DNA of 64,000 nt from Rhodopseudomonas palustris. Its GTDB lineage: Bacteria; Pseudomonadota; Alphaproteobacteria; Rhizobiales; Xanthobacteraceae. The first letter of the stretch is position 1. Each line of letters starts with the position of its first letter. Below, one piece after another: positions 1-8,844 of this stretch. Location: positions 372,001-436,000 of the forward strand of contig NZ_CP058907.1 of the NCBI RefSeq assembly GCF_013415845.1. Reading direction: 5' to 3'. The notes below the pieces were generated by a model. That model was not told where the DNA came from, did not search any database, and saw only the letters and a program-made list of their open reading frames with translations. The translations under genes and the position numbers were made by a program.

Positions 1-678
1 CAGATGGACCATGAAGGCCATGCCGAACAGCGGCGTCGCCAGATTGACGATCGGGATCGACACGAAAGCCGCGATGATCAGGCCGCCGATGAACACCGTG
101 GTGGCGTTGTCGCGCCGCATCGCCTTGGCTTCCGGCGCGGTGCGGAAACGCATCGCGGCGAGTTCGAAATATTCCCGGCCGAGCAGCCACGCGGTCGCGA
201 CGAAAAACACGATCGCGCCGGCGCCGGCGACGAACAGGAACGGCAGCGCCACCAGGTACACCAGGATGGTCAGCAGGGCGGTCTTCACCGTTTCCCAGGT
301 CGCAAGGCCGATCGGGAGTGCGACGCCCGGCGCTTCGTGCGGATAGGATTCACGTTCGACGTGCTCGGCCGCCTCGTCGACGAAGATGCCGGCGACCAGT
401 GAGGTCACCGCCGGCATCAGGAACACAGCGCCGACCACGATGCCGAGGCCGGCAGCGATCGACAGCACCCAGGACAGGATATTCAGCGGAGTCTGGAAGC
501 CGCCCAGCGCCGCCTCGGCCCAGAGCTCGCTTGACGTGGCCGCCCAGCTCAACAGCCGTTGCAATCCGATCGCCGCCACCGCGATCAAGGCCAGCGCAAA
601 GCCGACCGAGCGCCACAGGATCGAGCGCATCGGCGGCGATAGAATCTGGGTCAGCGCCTTGATGGCGGCGTCGAGCAT
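1..678 (-). CDS. CysZ/EI24-family membrane protein, 3' end cut by window edge
   Basis: 226 codons are visible from an ATG at 678 and the frame is still open at base 1, so the C-terminus lies outside the window. The protein begins MLDAAIKALTQILSPP and has several hydrophobic segments (about residues 20-45, 65-95, 125-165 and 195-215), with a charged stretch DEAAEHVERE between them. This is the pattern of the EI24/CysZ-like family, often annotated as sulfate transporter family protein in alphaproteobacteria. Sulfate uptake is known for E. coli CysZ; here it is only inferred by family, and no cys genes lie next to it. It is transcribed away from aceK's 3' end with 87 bp between them. Confidence 0.8.
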   Translation of the reverse strand, partial: MLDAAIKALTQILSPPMRSILWRSVGFALALIAVAAIGLQRLLSWAATSSELWAEAALGGFQTPLNILSWVLSIAAGLGIVVGAVFLMPAVTSLVAGIFVDEAAEHVERESYPHEAPGVALPIGLATWETVKTALLTILVYLVALPFLFVAGAGAIVFFVATAWLLGREYFELAAMRFRTAPEAKAMRRDNATTVFIGGLIIAAFVSIPIVNLATPLFGMAFMVHL

Positions 679-765
679 GGCGGCGTCCTCGTCCCGAAAA
701 ACAGCCTCGAACAGGTAGAGAGCGCGCCGATGTTCGGCAAGGGCCGGGACGTCTGCGTCGCGCGC

Positions 766-2598
766 CTACCGTCGCAGCCGCCGCGAGGCCGGATAATTCA
801 TCACCTTCGGCACCTTGCCGTCGCGAAGTGCGCGCTGCATGCCTTCCCAATAATCCGCCTGCATCAGCTCGGGATGCGCATCACGGAAGGCGCGGCGCAG
901 GCCGGGGTCGTCGATCCGCAGCCCCTCCAGCATCTCCTGCGGCCGGAACACCACGCCGTCATCGAATTCGCCTGGCGCAGCGCCGTCGCTGCGAACCGTG
1001 ACCGAGGTCAGCGGCTCCACCGCGTCGTAGTCGAACAGGTACACTTTGCGAATGCGGCTGACGCCGTAATTGCGGCCGTCGAGATCCTTGTTGAAGATGT
1101 CGGCCGCGGCATTGTTCTTGATGCAATCGCCGAGATTGATCACCGCGGCGCGGGATTCGGCCGCGGACGCGTTGGCGAGATACAATGGCAGCGGCGTCAG
1201 CTTGATCTGCACGATCAGATGCCGGAATACCAGCGCGCCGCGATCGAGCGTCACCGTTCCGATCCCTGCTTCCAGCAGTTCATCGAGCAGCTCCGCCGCG
1301 AACATTGCGCGGTCGAGCTTGACGTTGGAATAGATGATGTTGTCGAGCATCGAGCCGGCGCGGTCGATCTCGTGCACCAGGTTGTATTTGCGCAACACCT
1401 CGTCGAGGCCGTCGAAGTAATCGAACTTGTAGTCGTCGGTCGGATGGTCGCGGATGATCTTCAGCACATAGGCCGACGACGGCGTCGTGAAGGCGATCGC
1501 GACCGTTCCCTTGAAGCCTGGCGCGGTGGCGAGTCTCTCCTTTGTCTTGCGATGTTCCGCCAGGATCTCGCTCATCACCGCGACCTTGCCGAGGTGATGG
1601 AAGCCGATGCACGAGTACTGCGTGCCGAGCGGCCGCTTCGGCATCAGCTCGTAAAGCAGCCGGGCCAGTTCATGATAGCGCGGATTGGTGGCGTGATAGT
1701 TTGCCAGCGTCGAGGAGAATGCGTATTGCAGCTCGTCGCTGTCGGTCAGCACAGCGTCGACGACCAGCCCGTCCTTCTCGTTGAGCAGCGCGATCAGCAG
1801 CGGCAGGTTGCGCATCGGCATGTCGCCGCGGTCCCGCAGCTTGATCCGCCCGACCAGGCAGGCGCCCCGATTGCGGAAGAAGCCGGCGTCGGCGATCTCG
1901 ATTTTGACCGGTTCGCCGGGCCGCGGGCTGAGCGGCTCCAGCGCCGTCTCGATCGCCTGCGCGGCGAGCGCCGCGTCGCCGTCTCGATCGCGCCACGGCA
2001 CGCGGAAGCCGGCCTCGTCGAGAATCCCGGCGATCACCTCCGCGGTGATAGGCAGCGTGGTCGTGGTCGTCTTCAGCACTGCCGCGGGCGACGTGGTGCG
2101 CCGCGCGGTGGAGCCGGCGTCATAGGAAACCGGCCGCCATTCGTCGCTGACCAGCTTGCGGCGCAGCGACTGCCAGAACGCGAAGGCGAAATCGGCCTCG
2201 TAGCGGCCCTCGATTGCGGCCAGCAGTTCGGCCTCGGCGGTCGGCCAGAGCTGTTCGTCTGTGGTTAGCTCCGGCAGCCCCGCTTTCAGCAGCGGCACCA
2301 GCTGGTCGATGCAGGCCGTGTACAGCCCGATCCGGATCTTCGACAGCCGCACCGTCACCGGCCAGTCGCGCGCCTCGAACGCCGCCTGAGCCAGCGCCGG
2401 GATTCGCCGCGACACCGCGTAATAGTTATCGAAAGCCGACAGCACCACGCGCGCCAGCAGGCGCGCCTGATCGTCGGGATCGTCGGTGCGGTACAGCGCG
2501 TCGAGCAGGTCGAAGTCGGGCTCGGCGATCCGCGTGGCGTGTTCGATCTCGGAGGCACCGAGCGGCCGGGCGCGGGTGTGGGAAGCAGTGGCGGTCAT
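766..2598 (-). CDS. aceK: Isocitrate dehydrogenase kinase/phosphatase AceK
   Basis: 610 residues, close to the family's usual 570-610. AceK phosphorylates and dephosphorylates isocitrate dehydrogenase in the cytoplasm, switching carbon between the TCA cycle and the glyoxylate shunt. Recognisable AceK blocks include the N-terminal DNYYAVSRRIPALAQAAFE region, YSCIGFHHLGKVAV near the middle, the kinase ATP-site strand SSAYVLKIIRDHPTDDYKFDY, and the C-terminal SRIRKVYLFDYDAVEPLT block with acidic metal-binding residues. The ATG at 2598 gives MTATASHTRARPLG, a short disordered start before the conserved part. The glyoxylate-shunt genes aceA and aceB are not adjacent, unlike in enterobacteria, so the gene is probably a single transcription unit. 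Confidence 0.97.
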   Translation of the reverse strand: MTATASHTRARPLGASEIEHATRIAEPDFDLLDALYRTDDPDDQARLLARVVLSAFDNYYAVSRRIPALAQAAFEARDWPVTVRLSKIRIGLYTACIDQLVPLLKAGLPELTTDEQLWPTAEAELLAAIEGRYEADFAFAFWQSLRRKLVSDEWRPVSYDAGSTARRTTSPAAVLKTTTTTLPITAEVIAGILDEAGFRVPWRDRDGDAALAAQAIETALEPLSPRPGEPVKIEIADAGFFRNRGACLVGRIKLRDRGDMPMRNLPLLIALLNEKDGLVVDAVLTDSDELQYAFSSTLANYHATNPRYHELARLLYELMPKRPLGTQYSCIGFHHLGKVAVMSEILAEHRKTKERLATAPGFKGTVAIAFTTPSSAYVLKIIRDHPTDDYKFDYFDGLDEVLRKYNLVHEIDRAGSMLDNIIYSNVKLDRAMFAAELLDELLEAGIGTVTLDRGALVFRHLIVQIKLTPLPLYLANASAAESRAAVINLGDCIKNNAAADIFNKDLDGRNYGVSRIRKVYLFDYDAVEPLTSVTVRSDGAAPGEFDDGVVFRPQEMLEGLRIDDPGLRRAFRDAHPELMQADYWEGMQRALRDGKVPKVMNYPASRRLRR

Positions 2599-2948
2599 TG
2601 CGTGGGGTCAGCGCATCTCGTCGTTTCGCGCCTCCGGCCGTTTGTCGGCGCCGACCTGTCAGCCGGCCGCCGACCGAACCACCGGGGCGATCACGCCATC
2701 ATGGGAGGCTTTGGGGCCTGGAAGCGTGATCTGACGCAAACCACCCCCCACCGAAAGATGGATGCGACAATCTGCCGGGGGCGGCGCGATTGCGGTCGAG
2801 CGGGATGGGCGACCGAGGCTGGCCGGTTAGCGGGCGAGGCAGAGGACGAGCAACCGCGCGCTGTCCAGCCTGCCCGCGTGACGTCTTTAGGCTTTCCAAG
2901 ATCAACGGGTGCGATCAGTATGACGACGTCGTTCAGCTTCAGGCTGCC
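2599..2948. other. 350-bp intergenic region upstream of aceK
   Basis: This lies between the aceK start and the stop of the secreted hydrolase gene, both on the minus strand. I find no open frame with family resemblance, no RNA gene and no strong hairpin with a T-run. It should hold the aceK promoter, but I cannot point to convincing -35 and -10 boxes. Confidence 0.6.
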
Positions 2949-3797
2949 TCATGGCTGCGTGGGTGGCGGAGCGACGGACGCGTTCGGCTCGATCTTCGGT
3001 GTCACGGTCTCGTTGGTCTCGAAGAACGTCAGCGCGGCGGCTGAGAAGCCTTCGGGAGTCTCGTACATCAGATGGTGCGTTGCGTCCTTGAACTGGACCA
3101 GCCACGCTCCGGGAATCGCGGAGGCAATCGTCTTCGAACTCTCGGTGCCGACCACGTTGTCGGCGGTGCCGACCACCAGCATCACCTGATTGTCGATCGA
3201 CGGCAGCTTATCCAGCGGGGTCTTCCACTGGGTGGTGGCCTCGACCTGCCGGGCCACGATCGGGTCGGTCGGCACCCGGCCGTGCAGCGCCTTGGCGACG
3301 TTGCTGCCGTCGGTCGAGGTGGCATGGATCAGCGCTTTGTTGAACCGGTCCGGATACTGCAGCAGCAATTGCTGGGTAATCGTGCTGCCCATCGAATAGC
3401 CGAGCACATCGCTGCGCTTGACGCCGAGCGCATCGAGCAGCCCGGTCACGTCGGCGGCGAACAACGGATAGCTGAAGGCGGTGTCGTTGGCGGTCGAGTG
3501 CCCCATGCCGCGATTGTCCATCAGAATCAGCTGATGGTCTTTCGCCAGTGCCTCGACCACCTGTGGCGGCCAGTTCTCGGCGGTGCCGCCGAGCCCCATG
3601 ATCATCACCATCGGCGCGCCCTGGCCGATCAGCTTGTAGCCGATCGAAATGCCGTTGGCGTCGACCTGATAGATGGTGCGCCCACCCGCGTCCTGGCCGA
3701 TCGCCTTGCCGGCCGGCGCGATCGGATCGGCGATGGCGGAGGTTACGGAGACCAGCGCAAACGCGCCTAAAAACAGAAGTCTAGCCAGCCTTGTCAT
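2949..3797 (-). CDS. Secreted or periplasmic alpha/beta-hydrolase
   Basis: From the ATG at 3797 the product is 282 residues, opening with a signal peptide (MTRLARLLFLGAFALVSVTSAIADP, cleavage likely after ...SAIA). The GGGGTG stretch about 7 bases upstream supports this start over an in-frame ATG at 3818. The alpha/beta-hydrolase fold is shown by the oxyanion-region GLGGTAENWPPQV, the DNRGMGHS loop, the nucleophile elbow GYSMGS, an acid candidate in GTADNVVG and a histidine candidate in DATHHLMYETPEGF. The proline-rich tail (SVAPPPTQP) is probably disordered. The substrate cannot be read from the sequence; esterase-type activity is inference from the fold. It is followed by lepA in the same direction. 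Confidence 0.85.
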   Translation of the reverse strand: MTRLARLLFLGAFALVSVTSAIADPIAPAGKAIGQDAGGRTIYQVDANGISIGYKLIGQGAPMVMIMGLGGTAENWPPQVVEALAKDHQLILMDNRGMGHSTANDTAFSYPLFAADVTGLLDALGVKRSDVLGYSMGSTITQQLLLQYPDRFNKALIHATSTDGSNVAKALHGRVPTDPIVARQVEATTQWKTPLDKLPSIDNQVMLVVGTADNVVGTESSKTIASAIPGAWLVQFKDATHHLMYETPEGFSAAALTFFETNETVTPKIEPNASVAPPPTQP

Positions 3798-3912
3798 GCG
3801 AATCACCCCGCAGCGCATCGACTAACTGACGATTAGCAGGGGGCGGGATCGGCTGTCCTTGATCGGGCCACGACAAGCAAGTCGAGGCCTTCGCCGAGTG
3901 GTGGCCTGGTAC

Positions 3913-5724
3913 TCAGCTATCCACCTTCAGCGCCGCAATGAACGCTTCCTGCGGAATGTCGACCTTGCCGAACTGCCGCATCTTCTTCTTGCCCTCCTTC
4001 TGTTTCTCCAGAAGTTTGCGCTTTCTGGTGATGTCGCCGCCGTAGCATTTGGCGGTGACGTCCTTGCGCAGGGCGCGGACGGTTTCGCGGGCGATCACCT
4101 TGCCGCCGATCGCCGCCTGGATCGGGATCTGGAACATGTGCGGCGGGATCAGCTCTTTCATCTTCTCGACCATGGCGCGGCCGCGGCCCTCGGCGCGCGT
4201 CCGGTGCACCAGCATCGACAGCGCGTCGACCGGCTCGGCATTGACCAGGATCTGCATCTTGACGAGATCGGCCGGTTTGTAGTCGGTGAGGTGATAGTCG
4301 AACGAGGCGTAGCCCTTCGACACGCTCTTCAGCCGGTCGTAGAAGTCGAAAACCACCTCGTTGAGCGGCAGGTCGTACTTCACCATCGCGCGGGCGCCGA
4401 CGTAGGTCAGTTCTTTCTGATTGCCGCGGCGATCCTGGCACAGCTTCAGAACCGAGCCCAAGTATTCGTCGGGCGTCAGGATCGTGGCTTCGATCCACGG
4501 CTCCTCGATCTCGGCGATCTTCACCACGTCCGGCATGTCGACCGGATTGTGGATCTCCATCTCGGTGCCGTCGGTTAGCTTCATCTTGTAGATCACGCTC
4601 GGCGCGGTCGCGATCAGATCGAGGTCGAATTCGCGGCTGAGCCGCTCCTGGATGATCTCCAGATGCAGCAGGCCGAGGAAACCGCAGCGGAAGCCGAAGC
4701 CGAGCGCGGCCGAGGTTTCCATCTCGAACGAGAAGCTGGCGTCGTTCAGTCGGAGCTTGCCCATCGCGGCACGCAGCGTCTCGAAATCGTCAGCGTCGAC
4801 CGGGAACAGGCCGCAGAACACCACCGGGATCGCCGGCTTGAAGCCCGGCAGCATGTCGGTAACCGGCTTCTTGTCGTCAGTGATGGTGTCGCCGACGCGG
4901 GTGTCGGCAACTTCCTTGATCGCCGCGGTGATGAAGCCGACCTCGCCGGGGCCGAGTTCTTCGACGTTGACCATCTTGGGCGTGAAATAGCCGACGCGCT
5001 CGACGTCGTAGGCGGCGCCGGTGCCCATCATCCGAATGCGCTGACCCTTCTTGAGCACGCCATCGACGACCCGCACCAGCACCACGACGCCGAGATAGAC
5101 GTCGTACCAGCTATCGACCAACAACGCCTTCAGGGTCGCGTCGCGGTCGCCCTTGGGCGGCGGCAGCCGAGTGACGATCGCTTCCAGCACGTCGGGCACG
5201 CCGAGGCCGGTCTTGGCCGAGATCATCACCGCGTCGGAGGCGTCGAGGCCGATCACGTCCTCGATCTGCTGCTTGATCTTCTCGGGCTCGGCGGCCGGCA
5301 AATCGACCTTGTTGAGCACGGGCACGATCTCGTGGCCGGCGTCGAGCGCGTGATAGACGTTGGCGAGCGTCTGCGCTTCGACGCCCTGGCTGGCGTCCAC
5401 CACCAGCAGCGAGCCTTCGCACGCCGCCAGCGACCGCGACACTTCGTAGGCGAAGTCGACGTGGCCGGGCGTGTCCATCAGGTTGAAGATGTAGTCCTTG
5501 CCGTCATGGGCGCGGTATTTCAGACGAACGGTCTGCGCCTTGATGGTGATGCCGCGCTCACGCTCAATGTCCATCGAATCGAGCACCTGCTCCTTGCCGG
5601 CCATTTCACGGTCGGACATGCCGCCGGTGATCTGGATCAGGCGGTCGGCGAGCGTCGACTTGCCATGGTCGATATGGGCGACGATGGAGAAGTTGCGGAT
5701 GTTGTCGATGGGGGCGGTTGTCAT
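3913..5724 (-). CDS. lepA: Elongation factor 4 (ribosome back-translocase) LepA
   Basis: 603 residues from the ATG at 5724 ([28 protein letters not shown]), matching the usual length of about 600. LepA is a translational GTPase that acts on stalled or mistranslocated ribosomes. GTPase motifs are intact: G1 [10 protein letters not shown]2 region [13 protein letters not shown]3 DTPGHVDF, G4 NKVDLP, G5 SAKTGLG. The LepA-specific C-terminal domain ends in [36 protein letters not shown], a signature that separates it from EF-G. The frame stays open upstream of the ATG, but that extension has no family resemblance. It diverges from the GT39 gene across 105 bp. Confidence 0.98.
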   Translation of the reverse strand: MTTAPIDNIRNFSIVAHIDHGKSTLADRLIQITGGMSDREMAGKEQVLDSMDIERERGITIKAQTVRLKYRAHDGKDYIFNLMDTPGHVDFAYEVSRSLAACEGSLLVVDASQGVEAQTLANVYHALDAGHEIVPVLNKVDLPAAEPEKIKQQIEDVIGLDASDAVMISAKTGLGVPDVLEAIVTRLPPPKGDRDATLKALLVDSWYDVYLGVVVLVRVVDGVLKKGQRIRMMGTGAAYDVERVGYFTPKMVNVEELGPGEVGFITAAIKEVADTRVGDTITDDKKPVTDMLPGFKPAIPVVFCGLFPVDADDFETLRAAMGKLRLNDASFSFEMETSAALGFGFRCGFLGLLHLEIIQERLSREFDLDLIATAPSVIYKMKLTDGTEMEIHNPVDMPDVVKIAEIEEPWIEATILTPDEYLGSVLKLCQDRRGNQKELTYVGARAMVKYDLPLNEVVFDFYDRLKSVSKGYASFDYHLTDYKPADLVKMQILVNAEPVDALSMLVHRTRAEGRGRAMVEKMKELIPPHMFQIPIQAAIGGKVIARETVRALRKDVTAKCYGGDITRKRKLLEKQKEGKKKMRQFGKVDIPQEAFIAALKVDS

Positions 5725-5829
5725 TGCGGCCAGATAGCATCGCGACTCAGGCCGGGCAAGGCGAACGGAAGCCGCAACCTCCCGAAAAACCGCCGGTTTT
5801 GCGATGCTTGACGCGACCGGCGGAAGCGG

Positions 5830-7407
5830 ATGATGTCCGCCGCGCCACGCCTCCAGCCCAGGGCCCGGATGTCCCCTCGTTCCACCCCCCGCCGCCCCTT
5901 CGCTCCACTGACGCGCTGGCTCGACGCCCTGCTCGATCCCAAGCGGCAGGAGCTTACCGTTATCTGGACGCTGCTCGCCTATATGGCGGTCTGGACCGCG
6001 TACCGGATCATCGCCACCTGGCCGCGCGATCTGCATGCCGACGAGACCGAGCTGTATGGTTGGTCGCGGCATCTGGCGCTCGGCACCGACAAGCATCCGC
6101 CGTTCTCGGCCTGGGTGGCGCGCGCCTGGTTCACGCTGGTTCCGCCGTCCGACCTGTCGGTGCATCTGCTGGCGACCGCCAATATCGCGCTGACGCTGTA
6201 CATCGCCTGGCGGACGATGCGGCGCTACATGGACGCCGAGAAGTCGCTGTTCGGGCTGGCGCTGCTGACGCTGATCCCGTTCTTCAATTTCATCGCCCTG
6301 AAATACAATGCCAATGCGGTGCTGCTGCCGCTGTGGGCACTCACCATCCATTGCTTCCTGCGCGCGCTGGAAAGCCGCGCCGTGCTGTGGGGGGCGCTTG
6401 CGGGTGTGTTCGCCGGCGCCTCGATGCTCGGCAAATATTGGTCGATCGTGCTGGTCGTCGCGCTCGGGCTGGCGGCGCTGATCGATCCGCGGCGCGGCCG
6501 GTTCTTCGCCTCACCGGCGCCGTGGCTGATGATCCTGTGCGGCGGCCTGGTGTTGGGCCCGCATGTCTGGTGGCTGGCCGACCACGGCTTTCCGACGCTC
6601 GCCTATGCGGCCGCGCACGAGTCGGCCGACTTGGCCGATAACCTGCGGGATACGCTCACCTATCTGCCCGGCGCCGTCGCCTATGCGGCGGTGGCGCTGA
6701 TCACCGCCGCGGTGGTGCTGCGGCCGTCGCGCGCGGCGCTGGCCGACATCGCGGGGCCCGCTGGGTCGGAGCGGCGCACCATCCTGCTGATCCAGCTGCT
6801 GCTGATCGTGGCGCCGATGCCGGTGGCGCTGGCGACCGGTATCCGGATCGTTCCGCTATGGGCGATGCCGGCCTACACGCTGCTGCCGATCGTGCTGCTG
6901 GCCTCGCCGCTGATCGCGGTCGGACGCGACGCGGTGCGGCGCTGCCTGATCGTTGCGTCCGCGGTGTCGCTCGGCTCGCTGGCGCTGTCGCCGGTGGTGG
7001 CGCTGGTGATCCACCTCAGCGATCCGCCTGGACCGTTCGAATACGCCTCGCTGCTCGCCGACCACGTCGACCGCGAATGGCGCCGGAACATCGACGAGCC
7101 GGTGCCGCTGGTTGCCGGCGAAACCGTCCTGGCCGAGAACACAGCGTTCTATCTGCGCACCGACACGCTGGGCTTCGAAACCGCGGACCTCGCCGCGCTG
7201 AAGCAGCGGGCGGCGGCGCGTGGCGCCATCCTGGTGTGCCCGGCCGACGACAAGGGCTGTATCGCGACCGCCGAGCAGATCATCGCCGGCCAGCCCCAGA
7301 TCCTGCGCGGCAAGGTGTGGCTCAGCCGGCCGCTGTTCGGGCAGCCGGGAGGGCGGGTCAGCGACGTGTTCTTCCTGGTATTGCCTTCGGGGACGAACGC
7401 GAAATAG
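5830..7407 (+). CDS. GT39/ArnT-type membrane glycosyltransferase
   Basis: 525 residues, a polytopic inner-membrane protein with about 10-12 hydrophobic helices. After the first helix it carries [19 protein letters not shown], matching the acidic first-loop motif of the GT-C fold PMT/ArnT families, which use polyprenyl-phosphate sugars. The sequence [15 protein letters not shown] just after it is also typical of bacterial glycosyltransferase family 39 proteins. A soluble C-terminal part of about 120 residues follows the last helix (from roughly residue 400). The acceptor (lipid A, protein or glycan) cannot be told from context. The first ATG is used; ATG codons slightly downstream (for example before SPRSTPRRP) are possible starts. 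Confidence 0.85.
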   Translation: MMSAAPRLQPRARMSPRSTPRRPFAPLTRWLDALLDPKRQELTVIWTLLAYMAVWTAYRIIATWPRDLHADETELYGWSRHLALGTDKHPPFSAWVARAWFTLVPPSDLSVHLLATANIALTLYIAWRTMRRYMDAEKSLFGLALLTLIPFFNFIALKYNANAVLLPLWALTIHCFLRALESRAVLWGALAGVFAGASMLGKYWSIVLVVALGLAALIDPRRGRFFASPAPWLMILCGGLVLGPHVWWLADHGFPTLAYAAAHESADLADNLRDTLTYLPGAVAYAAVALITAAVVLRPSRAALADIAGPAGSERRTILLIQLLLIVAPMPVALATGIRIVPLWAMPAYTLLPIVLLASPLIAVGRDAVRRCLIVASAVSLGSLALSPVVALVIHLSDPPGPFEYASLLADHVDREWRRNIDEPVPLVAGETVLAENTAFYLRTDTLGFETADLAALKQRAAARGAILVCPADDKGCIATAEQIIAGQPQILRGKVWLSRPLFGQPGGRVSDVFFLVLPSGTNAK

Positions 7408-7458
7408 CCGAGACTCGCTCTCAGCGAGGCGGCCTGGTCGACCGGCCTTGCGGCGGGG

Positions 7459-7791
7459 CTATTCTTCTTCGCCGAACTTCGAGCCCATCAGCTCGGTGAT
7501 CGCATCCAGCGCCTGGCGCGCTTCGGGGCCGCTCGCCGAGACGGTCACGGTGGTACCGATTCCGGCGGCCAACATCATCAGGCCCATGATCGAGGTACCG
7601 CCGACGGTCTCGCCGTTGCGGGTGACCCAGACCTCGGCATTGAAGCGCTCGGCCATCTGCACAAACTTGGCCGAAGCCCGCGCATGCAGGCCGCGCTTAT
7701 TGATGACGGGAATCTCACGGGAAATCTTATCGCCGGAAGCGCCGGAGGCTTGGTCCGGTCCGGAACCGGGCTGAGGCGCGTCGATGGTCAT
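7459..7791 (-). CDS. ptsH: HPr phosphocarrier protein of the nitrogen/regulatory PTS
   Basis: 110 residues. The HPr active-site histidine lies in NKRGLHARASAKFV, and the regulatory serine region is GGTSIMGLMMLAAG, the site phosphorylated by HprK. An N-terminal extension of about 20 residues precedes the HPr core, common in alphaproteobacteria. Its ATG overlaps the stop of the EIIA gene by four bases (ATGA, 7788-7791), so the two are translationally coupled. It closes the chvI-chvG-hprK-EIIA-ptsH cluster. With no sugar permease in the window, the role is regulatory phosphorelay rather than sugar transport. Confidence 0.96.
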   Translation of the reverse strand: MTIDAPQPGSGPDQASGASGDKISREIPVINKRGLHARASAKFVQMAERFNAEVWVTRNGETVGGTSIMGLMMLAAGIGTTVTVSASGPEARQALDAITELMGSKFGEEE

Positions 7792-8189
7792 TTACCGGCC
7801 AATACCCGACTGGCGATGGTGACATATTTGCGTCCGGCCTCCTGGGCCAGCGCAATCGCCTCCGGCAGCGAGCGTTCCTCGCGGACTTTGGCGAGCTTCA
7901 CCAGCATGGGCAAATTAATGCCCGCGAGCACTTCGACTTTCGGCCGGCTCATGCAGGAAATCGCCAGGTTGGACGGCGTGCCCCCGAACATGTCGGTCAG
8001 GATCGCCACGCCCTCGCCGCTGTCGACGCGGTTGACCGCCTCGATGATGTCACTGCGGCACAGATCGGCGTCGTCTTCGGCGCCAATCGTGACGGCTTCG
8101 ATTTGTTGCTGTGGCCCCATCACGTGTTCCAGCGCTGCCTTGAACTCGTCGGCAAGGCGCCCGTGGGTCACAAGTACCAGACCAATCAT
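7788..8189 (-). CDS. PTS system EIIA component, mannose (ManX) type
   Basis: 133 residues from the ATG at 8189 (MIGLVLVTHGRLADEF), preceded by AGGAG with 6-base spacing. The phosphorylatable histidine is in VTHGRLA near residue 9, and the fold signature TDMFGGTPSNLA follows near residue 70. This is the mannose-family EIIA that in alphaproteobacteria lacks its EIIB, EIIC and EIID partners and passes phosphate between HPr and targets. It overlaps ptsH by four bases and is 187 bp downstream of hprK, a gap that may hold an internal promoter. The partner kinase EI(Ntr) (ptsP) is not in this window. Confidence 0.95.
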   Translation of the reverse strand: MIGLVLVTHGRLADEFKAALEHVMGPQQQIEAVTIGAEDDADLCRSDIIEAVNRVDSGEGVAILTDMFGGTPSNLAISCMSRPKVEVLAGINLPMLVKLAKVREERSLPEAIALAQEAGRKYVTIASRVLAGK

Positions 8190-8376
8190 CGGAAACTCCT
8201 CGCGGGTGCTTGTGGTGCACCGCGCGAACCGGTCACTTTGACCATCCAGAGCCCCTATGCAAGGGGGTCTTCGCGATTCTCCGTCGAAGGCAAGGCGGTG
8301 AGGAGCTGCGGCGGGGCCGTTCAGTGACGATTGTGTGGCTGATATAGTTACCAAATCGCTGCGAACAAACCTCCAA

Positions 8377-8844
8377 TCACGCTTCCTCCCCGGCCATGCC
8401 GGTTGTCGTCAGAGCAGCCACTACCAAGGGTAGCGGATCGTAGCCGGCGGCGACCGGAACCCGCGGCAATTGGACGCCGCCGATTTCGGTCCGCAGTGCC
8501 GCCGTTTCCGGCATTCGCGACGCGTCCGCGGCTACCAGGTCGACCACCAGACCGACCGTTGCGGCGGCGACCGACGCTGTTTGCCGCAAGCCAACACCGC
8601 GGATTTCGATCAGGCCTGCCAGCTCCGGCACCTGCCGGACCGTCAGCCGTCCCTGATCCGGTTCCATGAAGACACGGTCGTCGCCGATCAGTTCCGCGCG
8701 CGGAATCTGCCCGGCGCGCCCGGCCAGGATCAGCGCCCAGGCCAGTCGCGATTTCCCGGAACCTGAAGGGCCGCGAATCACCACCGCCAGGTCCCCGACC
8801 TTCACGGCGGAGGCATGGACGGTGCGCGGCACAGCTTCGGTCAT
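8377..8844 (-). CDS. hprK: HPr kinase/phosphorylase, short alphaproteobacterial form
   Basis: 155 residues, only the C-terminal catalytic half of the roughly 310-residue Firmicute enzyme, as usual in alphaproteobacteria. It has a Walker A motif GPSGSGKSRL (about residues 25-34), the acidic IGDDRVF strand, and the HprK-type EIRGVGLRQ loop. The predicted reaction is ATP-dependent phosphorylation of the HPr serine. Its ATG overlaps the chvG stop by four bases (ATGA, 8841-8844), so it is co-translated with the sensor kinase gene, linking envelope sensing and PTS regulation in one operon. Truncation here is the family norm, not decay. Confidence 0.95.
   Translation of the reverse strand: MTEAVPRTVHASAVKVGDLAVVIRGPSGSGKSRLAWALILAGRAGQIPRAELIGDDRVFMEPDQGRLTVRQVPELAGLIEIRGVGLRQTASVAAATVGLVVDLVAADASRMPETAALRTEIGGVQLPRVPVAAGYDPLPLVVAALTTTGMAGEEA

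Noticed and set aside
8377..8844. hprK as a truncated pseudogene
   Set aside because: The short catalytic-only form is normal in alphaproteobacteria and its P-loop is intact.
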